Shown one piece after another: positions 1-8,153 of a stretch of DNA of 64,000 nt (position 1 is the first letter of the stretch; each line of letters starts with the position of its first letter). The stretch comes from an uncultured Paracoccaceae bacterium (GTDB taxonomy: Bacteria; Pseudomonadota; Alphaproteobacteria; Rhodobacterales; Rhodobacteraceae). Location of the stretch: NCBI GenBank assembly GCA_943787785.1, contig CALSNT010000016.1:1-64000 (forward strand), in the 5' to 3' direction. The translations under genes were made by a program, and so were the position numbers. The notes below the pieces were generated by a model. It was given only the letters and a program-made list of their open reading frames with translations, ran no database searches and had not been told where the DNA came from.

Positions 1-1
1 G

Positions 2-589
2 ATCTTCGACGAAATCGTCACCGGGTTCCGGCTTGAGTACGGCGGCGCGCAGGAGCGCTGGGGGGTGATCCCCGACATCTGCACCCTGGGCAAATTCATT
101 GGCGGCGGCTTTCCGGTCGCTGCACTGGGAGCCAGTACCGAGCTTATGGCGCATTTCGACAAGGCAGCGGTCGGGGCCGAGCGTTGGCTGATGCAGCTGG
201 GTACGCTGTCAGGGTTTCCGGTTGGCGCGGTGGCTGGTCTTAAAACCATGGAGATCCTGCGCCGTGATGGTCAATATCGGCGCCTGAAGGCGAACGGAAA
301 ACGACTGTGGGACATGCAGGCCGAGGCCCTGAGAGCCGCAGGGGTGACCCATCGCATAGTTGGTGATGTAACGCTGTTCGACGTGGTCTTTACGCATTCC
401 GAGGTTCGGGATTATCGCAGTCATCAGACCGGGGACGCACTGAAAGCGGCGACATACAACCGGGTGCTGCGAGAGAACGGCGTGTTCAAACTGCCGGGGA
501 AGTTTTATCCCAGTCTGGCGCTGACCGATGCGGATTTCGAAATGACGCAGGAAGCGGTGGACAAAGCCGTCGCGGCGATTGCTGGCTGA
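2..589 (+). CDS. Class III (PLP-dependent) aminotransferase / glutamate-1-semialdehyde aminomutase-like, 3' part
   Basis: The reading frame is open from base 2, so the start lies outside the window and only about the last 195 residues are seen. The fragment begins with FDEIVTGFR, the conserved block holding the aspartate that contacts the pyridine nitrogen of PLP. It continues to TLGKFIGGGFP, where the lysine should form the internal aldimine. This is typical of class III aminotransferases, and the GGGFPVAA stretch is closest to the glutamate-1-semialdehyde aminomutase branch. A role in haem synthesis cannot be assigned, because many paralogues in this branch use other amino donors and the N-terminal half is missing. 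The neighbour ftsB is on the opposite strand and converges on it, with stop codons 16 bp apart. Confidence 0.8.
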   Translation: MFDEIVTGFRLEYGGAQERWGVIPDICTLGKFIGGGFPVAALGASTELMAHFDKAAVGAERWLMQLGTLSGFPVGAVAGLKTMEILRRDGQYRRLKANGKRLWDMQAEALRAAGVTHRIVGDVTLFDVVFTHSEVRDYRSHQTGDALKAATYNRVLRENGVFKLPGKFYPSLALTDADFEMTQEAVDKAVAAIAG

Positions 590-605
590 GCGCCTGTGTC
601 GGGGG

Positions 606-909
606 TCAGCGCAGGATGACGTCGTCTGCGCGCACGAAACCCAGGACGTCGCGGGCCTGTTCGGTCCAGCAGGTCGAGGTCGAGGTAGCTGTCGGACATC
701 CTGCGGGTTTTGTTTTCCAGCACTGCGATCTGGGCTGAAATGTCGGCGAGGTCTGTGGCGATGGCTTTGCTTTCGGCCTCGATCTCGATCCGGCGGAACA
801 GACCATAGTCGCCCTGGACGCTGGCAAAGGTGAAATAAACCCCCAGAGCGACGGCGGTGGTGAAAAACAGCAGGGCGCCGATGGCGCGGGCTGGGTGTCT
901 GCGGGTCAT
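606..909 (-). pseudogene. ftsB: Septum formation initiator FtsB/DivIC family protein, frameshifted
   Basis: FtsB is a small bitopic division protein that pairs with FtsL and FtsQ at the septum. The frame starting at 909 gives an N-terminal membrane segment (about residues 10-30, ALLFFTTAVALGVYFTFA), then a coiled-coil-like stretch, then YLDLDLLD. After that it runs into arginine-rich nonsense. The expected C-terminus, EQARDVLGFVRADDVILR, is present in another frame and ends at a TGA at 606-608. One extra base in the short C/G run at 663-667 explains the shift. Corrected length is about 100 residues, normal for the family. Because FtsB is usually essential, a sequencing or assembly error is as likely as a true mutation. 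Without correction the frame continues to 505 and overlaps the preceding gene. Confidence 0.75.
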
Positions 910-1053
910 GCTCTGCCTTCGAGTCCGGCCACTTGGCGGGCCGGTTTCGGCGACAATGTCACGTGCGATTCGGCTTGTGAATCCCTTGAGTCGCTAAAAT
1001 CGGCAGGATTGGGCTTGTGATGCAGCGATGCAACGAAATCGAAGGGAGTCGCG

Positions 1054-2151
1054 TCAGGTGACCGGGCGGCTGATTTCGCCCCCGCCGATGGCTGCGGCGA
1101 CGCCGGTGGTGCCCGGGGCCGACGTGGGCAAGCCGCGCAGGACGCGGACGGCAAGAAAGGCAAAGGCTTCGGCTTCCAGCATGTCTCCGTTCAGTCCGAC
1201 GTCTTCGACGGACGCCACGGGGCAGGCCAGGCGAGAGGCCAGGGCGGTCATGATCGCCGGGTTGTGGCGACCTCCGCCGGTGACCAGCAGCCGCGTCGGT
1301 GGTGTTGGGCAGTGGTCCAGGCCGGTAGCGACGCAGGCAGCGACAATGGCGGTCAGGGTGGCGGCGGCGTCCTCGACCGTGAGGTCGGCGATCATGTTGG
1401 GGAGCGCCGAGAAATCGTTCCGGTCCAGTGACTTGGGTGGAATCTTCGGGAAATAGGCGTGTTTCAGGAATTCGGCGACGATGTCCTGATCAGCGGTTCC
1501 GGCACTGGCCAGCGCGCCGTCTTCGTCTCGGGCCGCACCAGTGCGCGCCCGGATCAAATCGTCGATCGGAGCGTTGGCGGGGCCAGTGTCGAAGGCCAGG
1601 AGGGCGCCGGGTGTTTCCGGGGTGGGGGCGGTTGGGTCGATCCAGGTGAGATTTCCGACGCCACCGAGGTTGAGGATTGCCAGCGGGTCGGTCGCGCCAA
1701 ACTCCTGCGCCAAGGCGAAGTGATAAAACGGGGCCAGCGGGGCGCCCTGACCCCCCATCGCCACATCGTTCGACCGGAAATCCCAGACCACGGCGCGGCC
1801 CAGAACTTCGGCCAGGATCGCGCCGTCACCCGCCTGATGAGTGCCGCGCCCGGCGGGGTCATGGGCCAGGGTCTGGCCGTGGAAGCCGAAGACTTCAGCA
1901 TCGGGGAAACGGGACAGCACTTCAGCGTGGGCGGTCTCGATGATTTCAGCGGCCTCGGAGATGTCATCATCAGGCCATTTGCCAAGGGCGGTGCGCAGGG
2001 TTCTACGCTCCGTCGCGGTGTAGGGGCGATAGGCGGTGGGGCCACGCTCGGCCACCCTCATGCCGTCGGTAACGATCTGGGCCGCATCAACCCCGTCCAG
2101 CGAGGTGCCTGACATTGCGCCGACCACGCAGAATGGACCTTTGGTCGCCAT
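1054..2151 (-). CDS. anmK: Anhydro-N-acetylmuramic acid kinase
   Basis: AnmK phosphorylates 1,6-anhydro-MurNAc released by lytic transglycosylases, opening the anhydro ring to give MurNAc-6-phosphate for the etherase MurQ. A murQ gene is present at 54.5 kb. The N-terminal motif VGAMSGTSLDGVDAA is the phosphate-binding signature of the family, and FDTGPANAPIDDLI and LLVTGGGRHNPAIM are two further conserved blocks. The start at 2151 gives 365 residues, the usual size. It is preceded by an AAGGGGAAGAG ribosome-binding site, so it is preferred over an in-frame ATG 23 codons upstream that would overlap the start of tyrS. The gene is divergent from tyrS with 67 bp between starts. Confidence 0.93.
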   Translation of the reverse strand: MATKGPFCVVGAMSGTSLDGVDAAQIVTDGMRVAERGPTAYRPYTATERRTLRTALGKWPDDDISEAAEIIETAHAEVLSRFPDAEVFGFHGQTLAHDPAGRGTHQAGDGAILAEVLGRAVVWDFRSNDVAMGGQGAPLAPFYHFALAQEFGATDPLAILNLGGVGNLTWIDPTAPTPETPGALLAFDTGPANAPIDDLIRARTGAARDEDGALASAGTADQDIVAEFLKHAYFPKIPPKSLDRNDFSALPNMIADLTVEDAAATLTAIVAACVATGLDHCPTPPTRLLVTGGGRHNPAIMTALASRLACPVASVEDVGLNGDMLEAEAFAFLAVRVLRGLPTSAPGTTGVAAAIGGGEISRPVT

Positions 2152-2218
2152 CTCTTCCCCTTCACGCGCCGCGACCTTATAGCTGGCGGCCTGAACCACA
2201 GACTGCACCGAGTGAGCC

Positions 2219-3472
2219 ATGACCTACCACCCGAAATCGGACTTCATGCGTGTGATGATGGAGCGCGGTTTTCTGGCCGACTGCACCGATTATCAGGGGC
2301 TGGACGAGGCTTTGGTGAAGGGCGTGGTACCAGCCTATATCGGTTTTGACGCCACTGCGCCCAGCCTGCATGTGGGCAGTCTGATTCAGATTATGATGCT
2401 GCGCTGGTTGCAGAAAACCGGGCACAAGCCGCTGGTTCTGATGGGCGGCGGGACGACCAAGGTGGGTGACCCGAGTTTTCGCTCGGACGAGCGGCCATTG
2501 CTGACGCCGGACCAGATTGACGCCAATATCGACGGTATTCGGAATGTCTTTTCCAAGTACCTGACGTTTGGGGACGGCGCGACTGATGCGTTGCAGCTGA
2601 ACAATGCGGAATGGTTGGACGGGCTGAACTACCTCGACTTCCTGCGTGACATCGGGCGGCATTTTTCGGTGAACCGGATGCTGGCGTTCGAGTCTGTGAA
2701 GTCTAGGATTGATCGAGAGCAAAGCCTCAGCTTTCTGGAATTCAACTACATGATCCTGCAAGCTTATGATTTCCTGGAGCTTAACCGGCGCTATGGCTGT
2801 CTGCTGCAACTGGGCGGCAGTGACCAATGGGGCAATATCGTCAACGGTATCGACCTGACGCGCCGGGTGCTGGATCACGAGATCTATGGGCTGACCTCGC
2901 CGCTTCTGACGACCAGCGACGGCAAGAAGATGGGCAAAAGCGCGGACGGGGCGATCTGGCTGAATGCCGATATGTGCAGCGCCTATGAGTTCTGGCAGTT
3001 CTGGCGCAATACGACGGACGCCGATGTGGGGCGGTTCCTGAAACTCTATACCGAATTGCCGGTGGAGGAATGCGACCGACTGGGTGCGCTGGAAGGAGCT
3101 GAGATCAACGAAGCCAAGATCCGGCTGGCCAATGAGGTGACGACGCTGGCCCACGGGGCCGAGGCGGCTTCTGCGGCTGAGGCGACTGCGCGGGAAGTGT
3201 TCGAAAAGGGCGGCGTCGGGGACGACTTGCCGACATTGACGCTGAGCGCGGCTGATCTGGGCGATGGGCTGTCGATTGTTCAGGCGTTTGTACGCAGTGG
3301 GCTGGCGGGCTCGGGCAAGGAAGCCAAGCGGCTGATTGCCGAGAACGGGGCGCGGATGAATGATGAGCCGCTGACAAATGCGGGGCTGATGCTGGACGCG
3401 GACGCTTTGGCGGAACCCGTGAAGCTGTCAGCGGGTAAGAAGCGGCATGCGTTGGTGGTGTTGCAGGGGTAG
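2219..3472 (+). CDS. tyrS: Tyrosyl-tRNA synthetase
   Basis: TyrS charges tRNA-Tyr with tyrosine in the cytoplasm. The 417-residue product has the class I synthetase signatures: HVGS (HIGH motif) at about residues 51-54 and KKMGKS (KMSKS loop) at about 236-241. [11 protein letters not shown], the tyrosine-site block, lies between them. The last 70 residues form an S4-like RNA-binding domain ([18 protein letters not shown]). Length and motif order are those of the bacterial TyrS type 1 family. It stands divergent to anmK. No T-box or other leader structure was seen in the short upstream region. Confidence 0.97.
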   Translation: MTYHPKSDFMRVMMERGFLADCTDYQGLDEALVKGVVPAYIGFDATAPSLHVGSLIQIMMLRWLQKTGHKPLVLMGGGTTKVGDPSFRSDERPLLTPDQIDANIDGIRNVFSKYLTFGDGATDALQLNNAEWLDGLNYLDFLRDIGRHFSVNRMLAFESVKSRIDREQSLSFLEFNYMILQAYDFLELNRRYGCLLQLGGSDQWGNIVNGIDLTRRVLDHEIYGLTSPLLTTSDGKKMGKSADGAIWLNADMCSAYEFWQFWRNTTDADVGRFLKLYTELPVEECDRLGALEGAEINEAKIRLANEVTTLAHGAEAASAAEATAREVFEKGGVGDDLPTLTLSAADLGDGLSIVQAFVRSGLAGSGKEAKRLIAENGARMNDEPLTNAGLMLDADALAEPVKLSAGKKRHALVVLQG

Positions 3473-3797
3473 CGTAATCTAGCAACGTAGCGCCGACCGG
3501 ATGGTCACAATAATGCTGGCGCTGGTCGGTCGGTATTGAGAATAATCAACGGTCTGCAAACCGCGCATCTCGTGCACGGAATCTAGCCAAAGGCGCCGCG
3601 CACTCGCCAGCCCGTCGTGGCGAGTTGGCGATGGGCGAGGTTCGCGGATCCATCATGATTGACGGAAACTAAGCCACCATCCAAGTGCCACCATCCATCG
3701 TCAGATCGCCAACCCACGGGCTGTTGAGCGCAAGGCTCATGTCTCGTTTGAAGCCAAGGCAGTTTGCGGCCGCGAGCCTTGAAGCTGCCTTGCTTAT
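3473..3797. other. Intergenic stretch, nothing recognised
   Basis: This 325-bp gap lies between the ends of two convergent genes. A 77-codon frame on the minus strand (3583-3816) is open but has no ribosome-binding site and no recognisable composition, so it is not called. No clear terminator hairpin with a T-run, tRNA or repeat was recognised. Confidence 0.5.
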
Positions 3798-4772
3798 TCA
3801 ACCACCCAACCGCCACGTCCCATCGGGCCAGAACGCGTGGAAGGCGAATGCGAACATCACGTCATGGGGCAGGTCTTTTCCGGCCTGATCGCGGACGCGC
3901 ACGGTTCCCACTTCCTTGCCACCACCGATGGTTGGCGCGTCAAGCGCACTCGATTGGCCTTCTGACCAGCTGAGGACGACGCCGCCTTCACTGATTACAC
4001 CTTCGGCGCGAATACGCTCCATCGTCCAGGCGGTGTCGCCAACGCGCACCACGCGCATCAGGGCGGGCACGCCATGCGGGGGCATCTCGCCGTTATAGAG
4101 GAACGGTTTCTTGGAGCCGTCATACCCGACGTAGGGGTTGCGGCCATACGCACGGCGGTAATTTGGCTGATCCATCACCTCGGCGTTGGGATTCCGCTCT
4201 TTGAACTGGCCCCAGCTTTCCATCCACGAGGGGAGGGCGACAAGCTCGGTCCCGTTGTTTGCGCCGACAATGCCTGTGCCGATGGCCTGCTGCCACCAGC
4301 TTTGAGTCTCACGGTCGTACATGACCATGTCGCTGTTCCTGAGTTTGCCGGAGACGCCGAAGGTCAGGATGTCGCCGTTGACGCGCCGATCAAAGGTGAT
4401 GCCTGAATTGCAAAGCGGGCAGAAGGTGACGGCCACGGGTACGCCGCCGACCACGTCATTCACGATCTCATGCCACGTCAGGTAGCGTACCGGGTAGGCG
4501 CGTGGCGTGGCTCCGTCGATTTCAAGCGTAATGACCGGCTCACTGTCGCCAATCCGGTCTTCGTCACCAACGGGGATGAACGTCGGGTCGTTGACGGCAG
4601 GGATGCCATCTTTGGGCGGGCCGCCCGACAGGATGTCGCCCCAGTTATCGACGCTGGTTTGGGTGAAATCAGTGTCCGGCCATTCATGGCGCCAGAAGCT
4701 CGGGTCGGCCATGGCGGCGGTAGCGGTCATCGCGACGGCTACGGCGGCAGATATCCAGCGGGCAGGTCTCAT
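3798..4772 (-). CDS. DUF3179 domain-containing protein, exported
   Basis: The product has about 324 residues and begins with a signal peptide (MRPARWISAAVAVAMTATA, then AMA and mature ADPSFWRHEW). The body matches the DUF3179 family, whose function is unknown. It contains the hallmark VTFCPLCNSGITFDR with a CxxC pair, and the conserved RYLTWHEIVND and FAFHAFWPDG blocks. A periplasmic location is inferred from the signal peptide. The start at 4772 is chosen because GGAGGGAA lies about ten bases upstream; the longer frame from 4829 adds a non-signal-like extension. The gene stands alone between tyrS and the cyclophilin pair. Confidence 0.85.
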   Translation of the reverse strand: MRPARWISAAVAVAMTATAAMADPSFWRHEWPDTDFTQTSVDNWGDILSGGPPKDGIPAVNDPTFIPVGDEDRIGDSEPVITLEIDGATPRAYPVRYLTWHEIVNDVVGGVPVAVTFCPLCNSGITFDRRVNGDILTFGVSGKLRNSDMVMYDRETQSWWQQAIGTGIVGANNGTELVALPSWMESWGQFKERNPNAEVMDQPNYRRAYGRNPYVGYDGSKKPFLYNGEMPPHGVPALMRVVRVGDTAWTMERIRAEGVISEGGVVLSWSEGQSSALDAPTIGGGKEVGTVRVRDQAGKDLPHDVMFAFAFHAFWPDGTWRLGG

Positions 4773-4911
4773 AGCTCGGTTCCCTCCAAAATCAAATCTG
4801 GAGCACCCTATGGCGGGCAGGGGCCGCACGCATAGCCCGTATCACGCGAGTTTGAGTAAGGGTGTGGGGCCAGTGCCCGCCTCAATCAAAAGCAGGCACT
4901 GGCGGGTCGAC

Positions 4912-5496
4912 CTATTCAGTCGGTGTTTCAACGACGTTCACATCCGCCATAATGTCTGGCTGCACGACGACGCCGTTCAGGTTCGGATCGCCACGCTGGA
5001 TTGCGTCCAGCACGTCCAACCCTTCGATTACGCGACCGACGACGGTGTATTCTCCGTTCAGGAAATGACCTTCGTCGAACATGATGAAGAACTGGCTGTT
5101 GGCCGAATTCGGGCTTTGCGCGCGGGCCATGCCCACAACGCCCCGGTCAAACGGAATGTTGGAGAATTCAGCCGGAAGATCATCCAGAGGCGAACCTCCG
5201 CGACCCGCCATTTGCAGCGTGTCGCCGTCACTGCGTCCGAATTCCACGTCGCCTGTCTGGGCCATGAAGCCGTCAATGACGCGGTGGAAAACGACGCCGT
5301 CATAGGCGGCCTCGGAGGCGAGTTTGGTGATCCGCTCGACATGCTGCGGGGCGACGTCATCGAACATGTCGATGACGATCTTGCCGCTGGCTTTGCCTTC
5401 GACCGTGATTTCGAGGTTCGGGCCTTCGCCGTCCTCGACATCCTGCGCGACGGCCGGTGTGCCCAGCAGCAGCGCTGCGACCAGCAGCTTACGCAT
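4912..5496 (-). CDS. Periplasmic cyclophilin-type peptidyl-prolyl cis-trans isomerase
   Basis: This 194-residue protein starts with a short signal peptide ([18 protein letters not shown]) followed by a cyclophilin domain. [14 protein letters not shown] carries the catalytic arginine region, [11 protein letters not shown] is the substrate-groove block and [13 protein letters not shown] is the C-terminal signature. It should speed proline isomerisation during folding of exported proteins. It is the second gene of a pair: its ATG overlaps the stop of the upstream cytoplasmic cyclophilin gene by eight bases. The two are therefore probably translationally coupled and arose by duplication. Confidence 0.92.
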   Translation of the reverse strand: MRKLLVAALLLGTPAVAQDVEDGEGPNLEITVEGKASGKIVIDMFDDVAPQHVERITKLASEAAYDGVVFHRVIDGFMAQTGDVEFGRSDGDTLQMAGRGGSPLDDLPAEFSNIPFDRGVVGMARAQSPNSANSQFFIMFDEGHFLNGEYTVVGRVIEGLDVLDAIQRGDPNLNGVVVQPDIMADVNVVETPTE

Positions 5497-5995
5497 CGGC
5501 GGCGACCTTCATGCTGATCATCTGGTCGGGGTTCGCAGGCGGCTCACCTTTGGTGATTGCGTCCACGTGGTCCATCCCTTCGATGACCCGGCCATAAACA
5601 GTGTACTGGCCGTTCAGGAAAGCGTTGTCCGAGAAGTTGATAAAGAACTGGCTGTTCGCCGAATTCGGGTTTTGGCTGCGCGCGGCGCCGATGGTGCCCC
5701 GGTCGTGCGGCAGTTTGGAAAATTCTGCCGGCAGGTCGGGCATATCCGAGCCACCGGTCCCGGCGCGACCGAGGTTGAAATCCTTGTTGGCGTTGCCGTT
5801 GGCGACGTCGCCCGTCTGGGCCATGAAGCCGTCAATGACGCGGTGGAAGACGACGCCGTCATAGGCGCCTGCACGGGCCAGTTCTTTCATGCGGGCAACG
5901 TGCTGGGGCGCGACGTCGGGCAGCAGTTCGATAGTAACATTGCCGCCTTTCAGTTCGATGATGACGGTGTTTTCGGGGTCTTTTATATCGGCCAT
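5489..5995 (-). CDS. Cytoplasmic cyclophilin-type peptidyl-prolyl cis-trans isomerase
   Basis: The 168-residue product is a single cyclophilin domain with no signal peptide. It shows [26 protein letters not shown] and [13 protein letters not shown]. The start at 5995 ([18 protein letters not shown]) follows an AGGAGAG ribosome-binding site; the open frame runs another 106 codons upstream but that extension is only a shadow over the start of pgk. It forms a two-gene unit with the downstream periplasmic cyclophilin and is divergent from pgk, an arrangement common in Rhodobacterales. The role is general protein folding in the cytosol. Confidence 0.93.
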   Translation of the reverse strand: MADIKDPENTVIIELKGGNVTIELLPDVAPQHVARMKELARAGAYDGVVFHRVIDGFMAQTGDVANGNANKDFNLGRAGTGGSDMPDLPAEFSKLPHDRGTIGAARSQNPNSANSQFFINFSDNAFLNGQYTVYGRVIEGMDHVDAITKGEPPANPDQMISMKVAADA

Positions 5996-6136
5996 CGGGC
6001 TCTCCTGATTACAATTTGGGCGATACCTAGTGCGACCGGCGGCAAAGGGAAAGCCCACAGGCGTTTCGTTGCTGATCGGTTGACGATGTCGCGGGGTCAA
6101 GGCAGGTATCGCGCAACCATGGATGGAGTGCCGAGA

Positions 6137-7327
6137 ATGGCCTGGAAAACGCTGGATGAAATCGAGTTGGACGGCAAGCGTGTGCTGGTACGTGTTGATC
6201 TGAATGTACCGATGGCGGATGGGCAGATAACGGATGCGACGCGGATTGAGCGTATCGTGCCGACCCTGCGCGATATCCTTGCGGCTGGCGGCAAGCCGAT
6301 CCTTTTGGCCCACTTTGGCCGCCCGAAAGGTAAGGTTTTGCCAGAGATGTCGCTGGCCCCGATTGCGCCGGCGCTGGAAGCTCTACTCGGCGCGCCGGTG
6401 CAATTTGCTGAGGATTGCATTGGTCCGATCGCGGGCAGTGCGGTCGCCGAACTGCCCGCCGGGTCGGTTTTGCTGTTGGAGAACACACGGTTTCATGCGG
6501 GAGAGGAACAGAACGATCCCGCCTTCGCGCGCAACCTCGCCGAACTGGGCGAAGTCTATGTGAACGATGCGTTTTCAGCGGCGCACCGGGCACATGCCTC
6601 GACCGAAGGGGTCGCGACGATGCTGCCGAATGCCGCCGGGCGGTTGATGGCCGAAGAGTTGTCGGCGCTGGATGCGGCGCTGGGTAAGCCCGCGCGCCCC
6701 TCGGTCGCGATTGTCGGCGGGGCGAAGGTGTCGACCAAGCTGGATCTGTTGGGCAATCTGGTGCGTAAGGTCGATCACCTTGTGATCGGTGGCGGCATGG
6801 CGAATACATTCCTTGCCGCCGAAGGCGCGGATGTGGGCAAATCGCTGTATGAGCCGGACCTGCTGGAGCGGGCACGAGAGATTCGTGCGGCGGCTGGAGA
6901 AGTCGCCTGTGAGATTCTGCTGCCTTCGGACGTGGTCGTTGCACGAGAATTCAAGGCGGGGGCCGAGAGTGAGGTGGTCGCTGCCGATGCCTGCCCGTCG
7001 GATGCGATGATCCTGGATGTCGGCCCGCAAACCGTGGCGCGGATCGCGACTGTGCTGGGAGAGGCGAAAACGCTGGTCTGGAACGGCCCGCTGGGTGCTT
7101 TTGAGACACCGCCGTTTGACGCGGCAACCCTCTCGGCGGCGCAGCAGGCGGCAGAGCTGACACGCGCTGGGTCGCTGGTGAGCGTCGCGGGAGGTGGCGA
7201 CACCGTGGCGGCGCTAAATGCCGCCGGAGTGACCGATGACTTCACATATGTCTCGTCCGCGGGCGGTGCGTTCCTGGAGTGGATGGAAGGCAAGACCTTG
7301 CCGGGGGTCGCGGCGCTTGGGAACTAG
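6137..7327 (+). CDS. pgk: Phosphoglycerate kinase
   Basis: Pgk interconverts 1,3-bisphosphoglycerate plus ADP and 3-phosphoglycerate plus ATP in glycolysis and gluconeogenesis. The 396-residue product carries [12 protein letters not shown] near the N-terminus, [39 protein letters not shown], the hinge region [16 protein letters not shown] and the C-terminal nucleotide-binding [13 protein letters not shown]. All are family hallmarks in the right order. The start at 6137 ([18 protein letters not shown]) is chosen from similarity, with GGAG ten bases upstream. An in-frame ATG at 6119 would add six residues. The frame remains open far upstream, but that part lies antisense to the cyclophilin genes. 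Confidence 0.97.
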   Translation: MAWKTLDEIELDGKRVLVRVDLNVPMADGQITDATRIERIVPTLRDILAAGGKPILLAHFGRPKGKVLPEMSLAPIAPALEALLGAPVQFAEDCIGPIAGSAVAELPAGSVLLLENTRFHAGEEQNDPAFARNLAELGEVYVNDAFSAAHRAHASTEGVATMLPNAAGRLMAEELSALDAALGKPARPSVAIVGGAKVSTKLDLLGNLVRKVDHLVIGGGMANTFLAAEGADVGKSLYEPDLLERAREIRAAAGEVACEILLPSDVVVAREFKAGAESEVVAADACPSDAMILDVGPQTVARIATVLGEAKTLVWNGPLGAFETPPFDAATLSAAQQAAELTRAGSLVSVAGGGDTVAALNAAGVTDDFTYVSSAGGAFLEWMEGKTLPGVAALGN

Positions 7328-7423
7328 GGCGATTGGCAGATTCGCGGCGAACGTTTACGAAACGATATTCGGACCGCCGCCGCCCGTCCCGATCACGTTT
7401 GCGGGGCAGAAATATGATCTGAT

Positions 7424-8153
7424 TTGATATCAGCATTTCCATAAAGCCGGGGGAACGTCGTTTGTTAACTCTGCCCGCTCAGCAGGTTTGCGCCCAACCC
7501 GCAGGAATCGCAACGGGAACCCCAACGCGGCCAACGGCAAGCTGTTGGACATCTGGACCTGGGACCCGGACCGACTGGAGGCTTGGCTGATTGAGGAATA
7601 TCAACGCAGCACCAGTTTGATTTGTTGCGAGCACGGGTTCTCGCACACCATCTTAGGGATCAAGCGGCCTCTCGTCCTGAAACTCGCGACAATCCGCCAC
7701 CCGAAAAGCCGCTTGATTTCGAACTTCATGTACGACGTGCAGCGCGGATTCTCCGCAGAACGCGACATTCTGAGCTATGTGAGCGAGGGCGGTAAGAACC
7801 GGCGTCCCGACTATTATACAAATCTCATTACGGGCAGAACAGGTACCCAGGCGCGTGCTGACGCAGAAGCGGCGATCAAGGCATTCGACTATGTTCACAT
7901 TCTGGATGCGCCCGAAAGCTGGAACTATCTCGCGGCCAATCTGACAATCGCTGAAGATGGAAGGCTTAAGAACTTCCATTCCAATTCAACGAACTACGAG
8001 GAAGAAAAGCTTGAAAAGCCACGACAATCCGTTCTGGATGCTGATGCGGCGCTGGATGCGCTATGCGCAGAGGAGTCAAAGCTGTTCGAGGCGGTGAGCG
8101 CGCATTTCCAGCCAGCCGGTTCAGGCGTCGCTGATAGGCATGGTCGCGGTTAA
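7424..8153 (+). pseudogene. Sulfotransferase-family protein with a broken 5' end
   Basis: The frame from 7428 reads HFHKAGGTSFVNSARSAG, which matches the 5'-phosphosulfate-binding loop of PAPS-dependent sulfotransferases. Further on, ATIRHPKSRLISNFMYD matches the 3'-phosphate-binding motif. The ORF is otherwise intact to a stop at 8151-8153. No usable start precedes the loop: a TGA at 7425-7427 blocks this frame. The first standard start inside it is a TTG at 7488, beyond the loop, which would remove the cofactor site. Removing one T from the run at 7436-7438 would join a TTG at 7424 to give MISAFHKAGGTS, a plausible N-terminus. The gene is therefore either decayed or affected by an indel error. 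The substrate is unknown. It converges on ptsP with a 4-bp overlap. Confidence 0.65.

Noticed and set aside
505-660. C-terminal extension of the 134-codon ftsB frame
   Set aside because: It is arginine and alanine-rich, overlaps the neighbouring gene and is explained by a one-base shift; the true tail is in another frame.
2177-3154. Long minus-strand frame (325 codons) opposite tyrS
   Set aside because: It is an antisense shadow of a complete, well-conserved synthetase, with no ribosome-binding site and no family features.
3583-3816. 77-codon minus-strand frame in the tyrS-DUF3179 gap
   Set aside because: It overlaps the 3' end of the DUF3179 gene, lacks a ribosome-binding site and shows no domain or signal.
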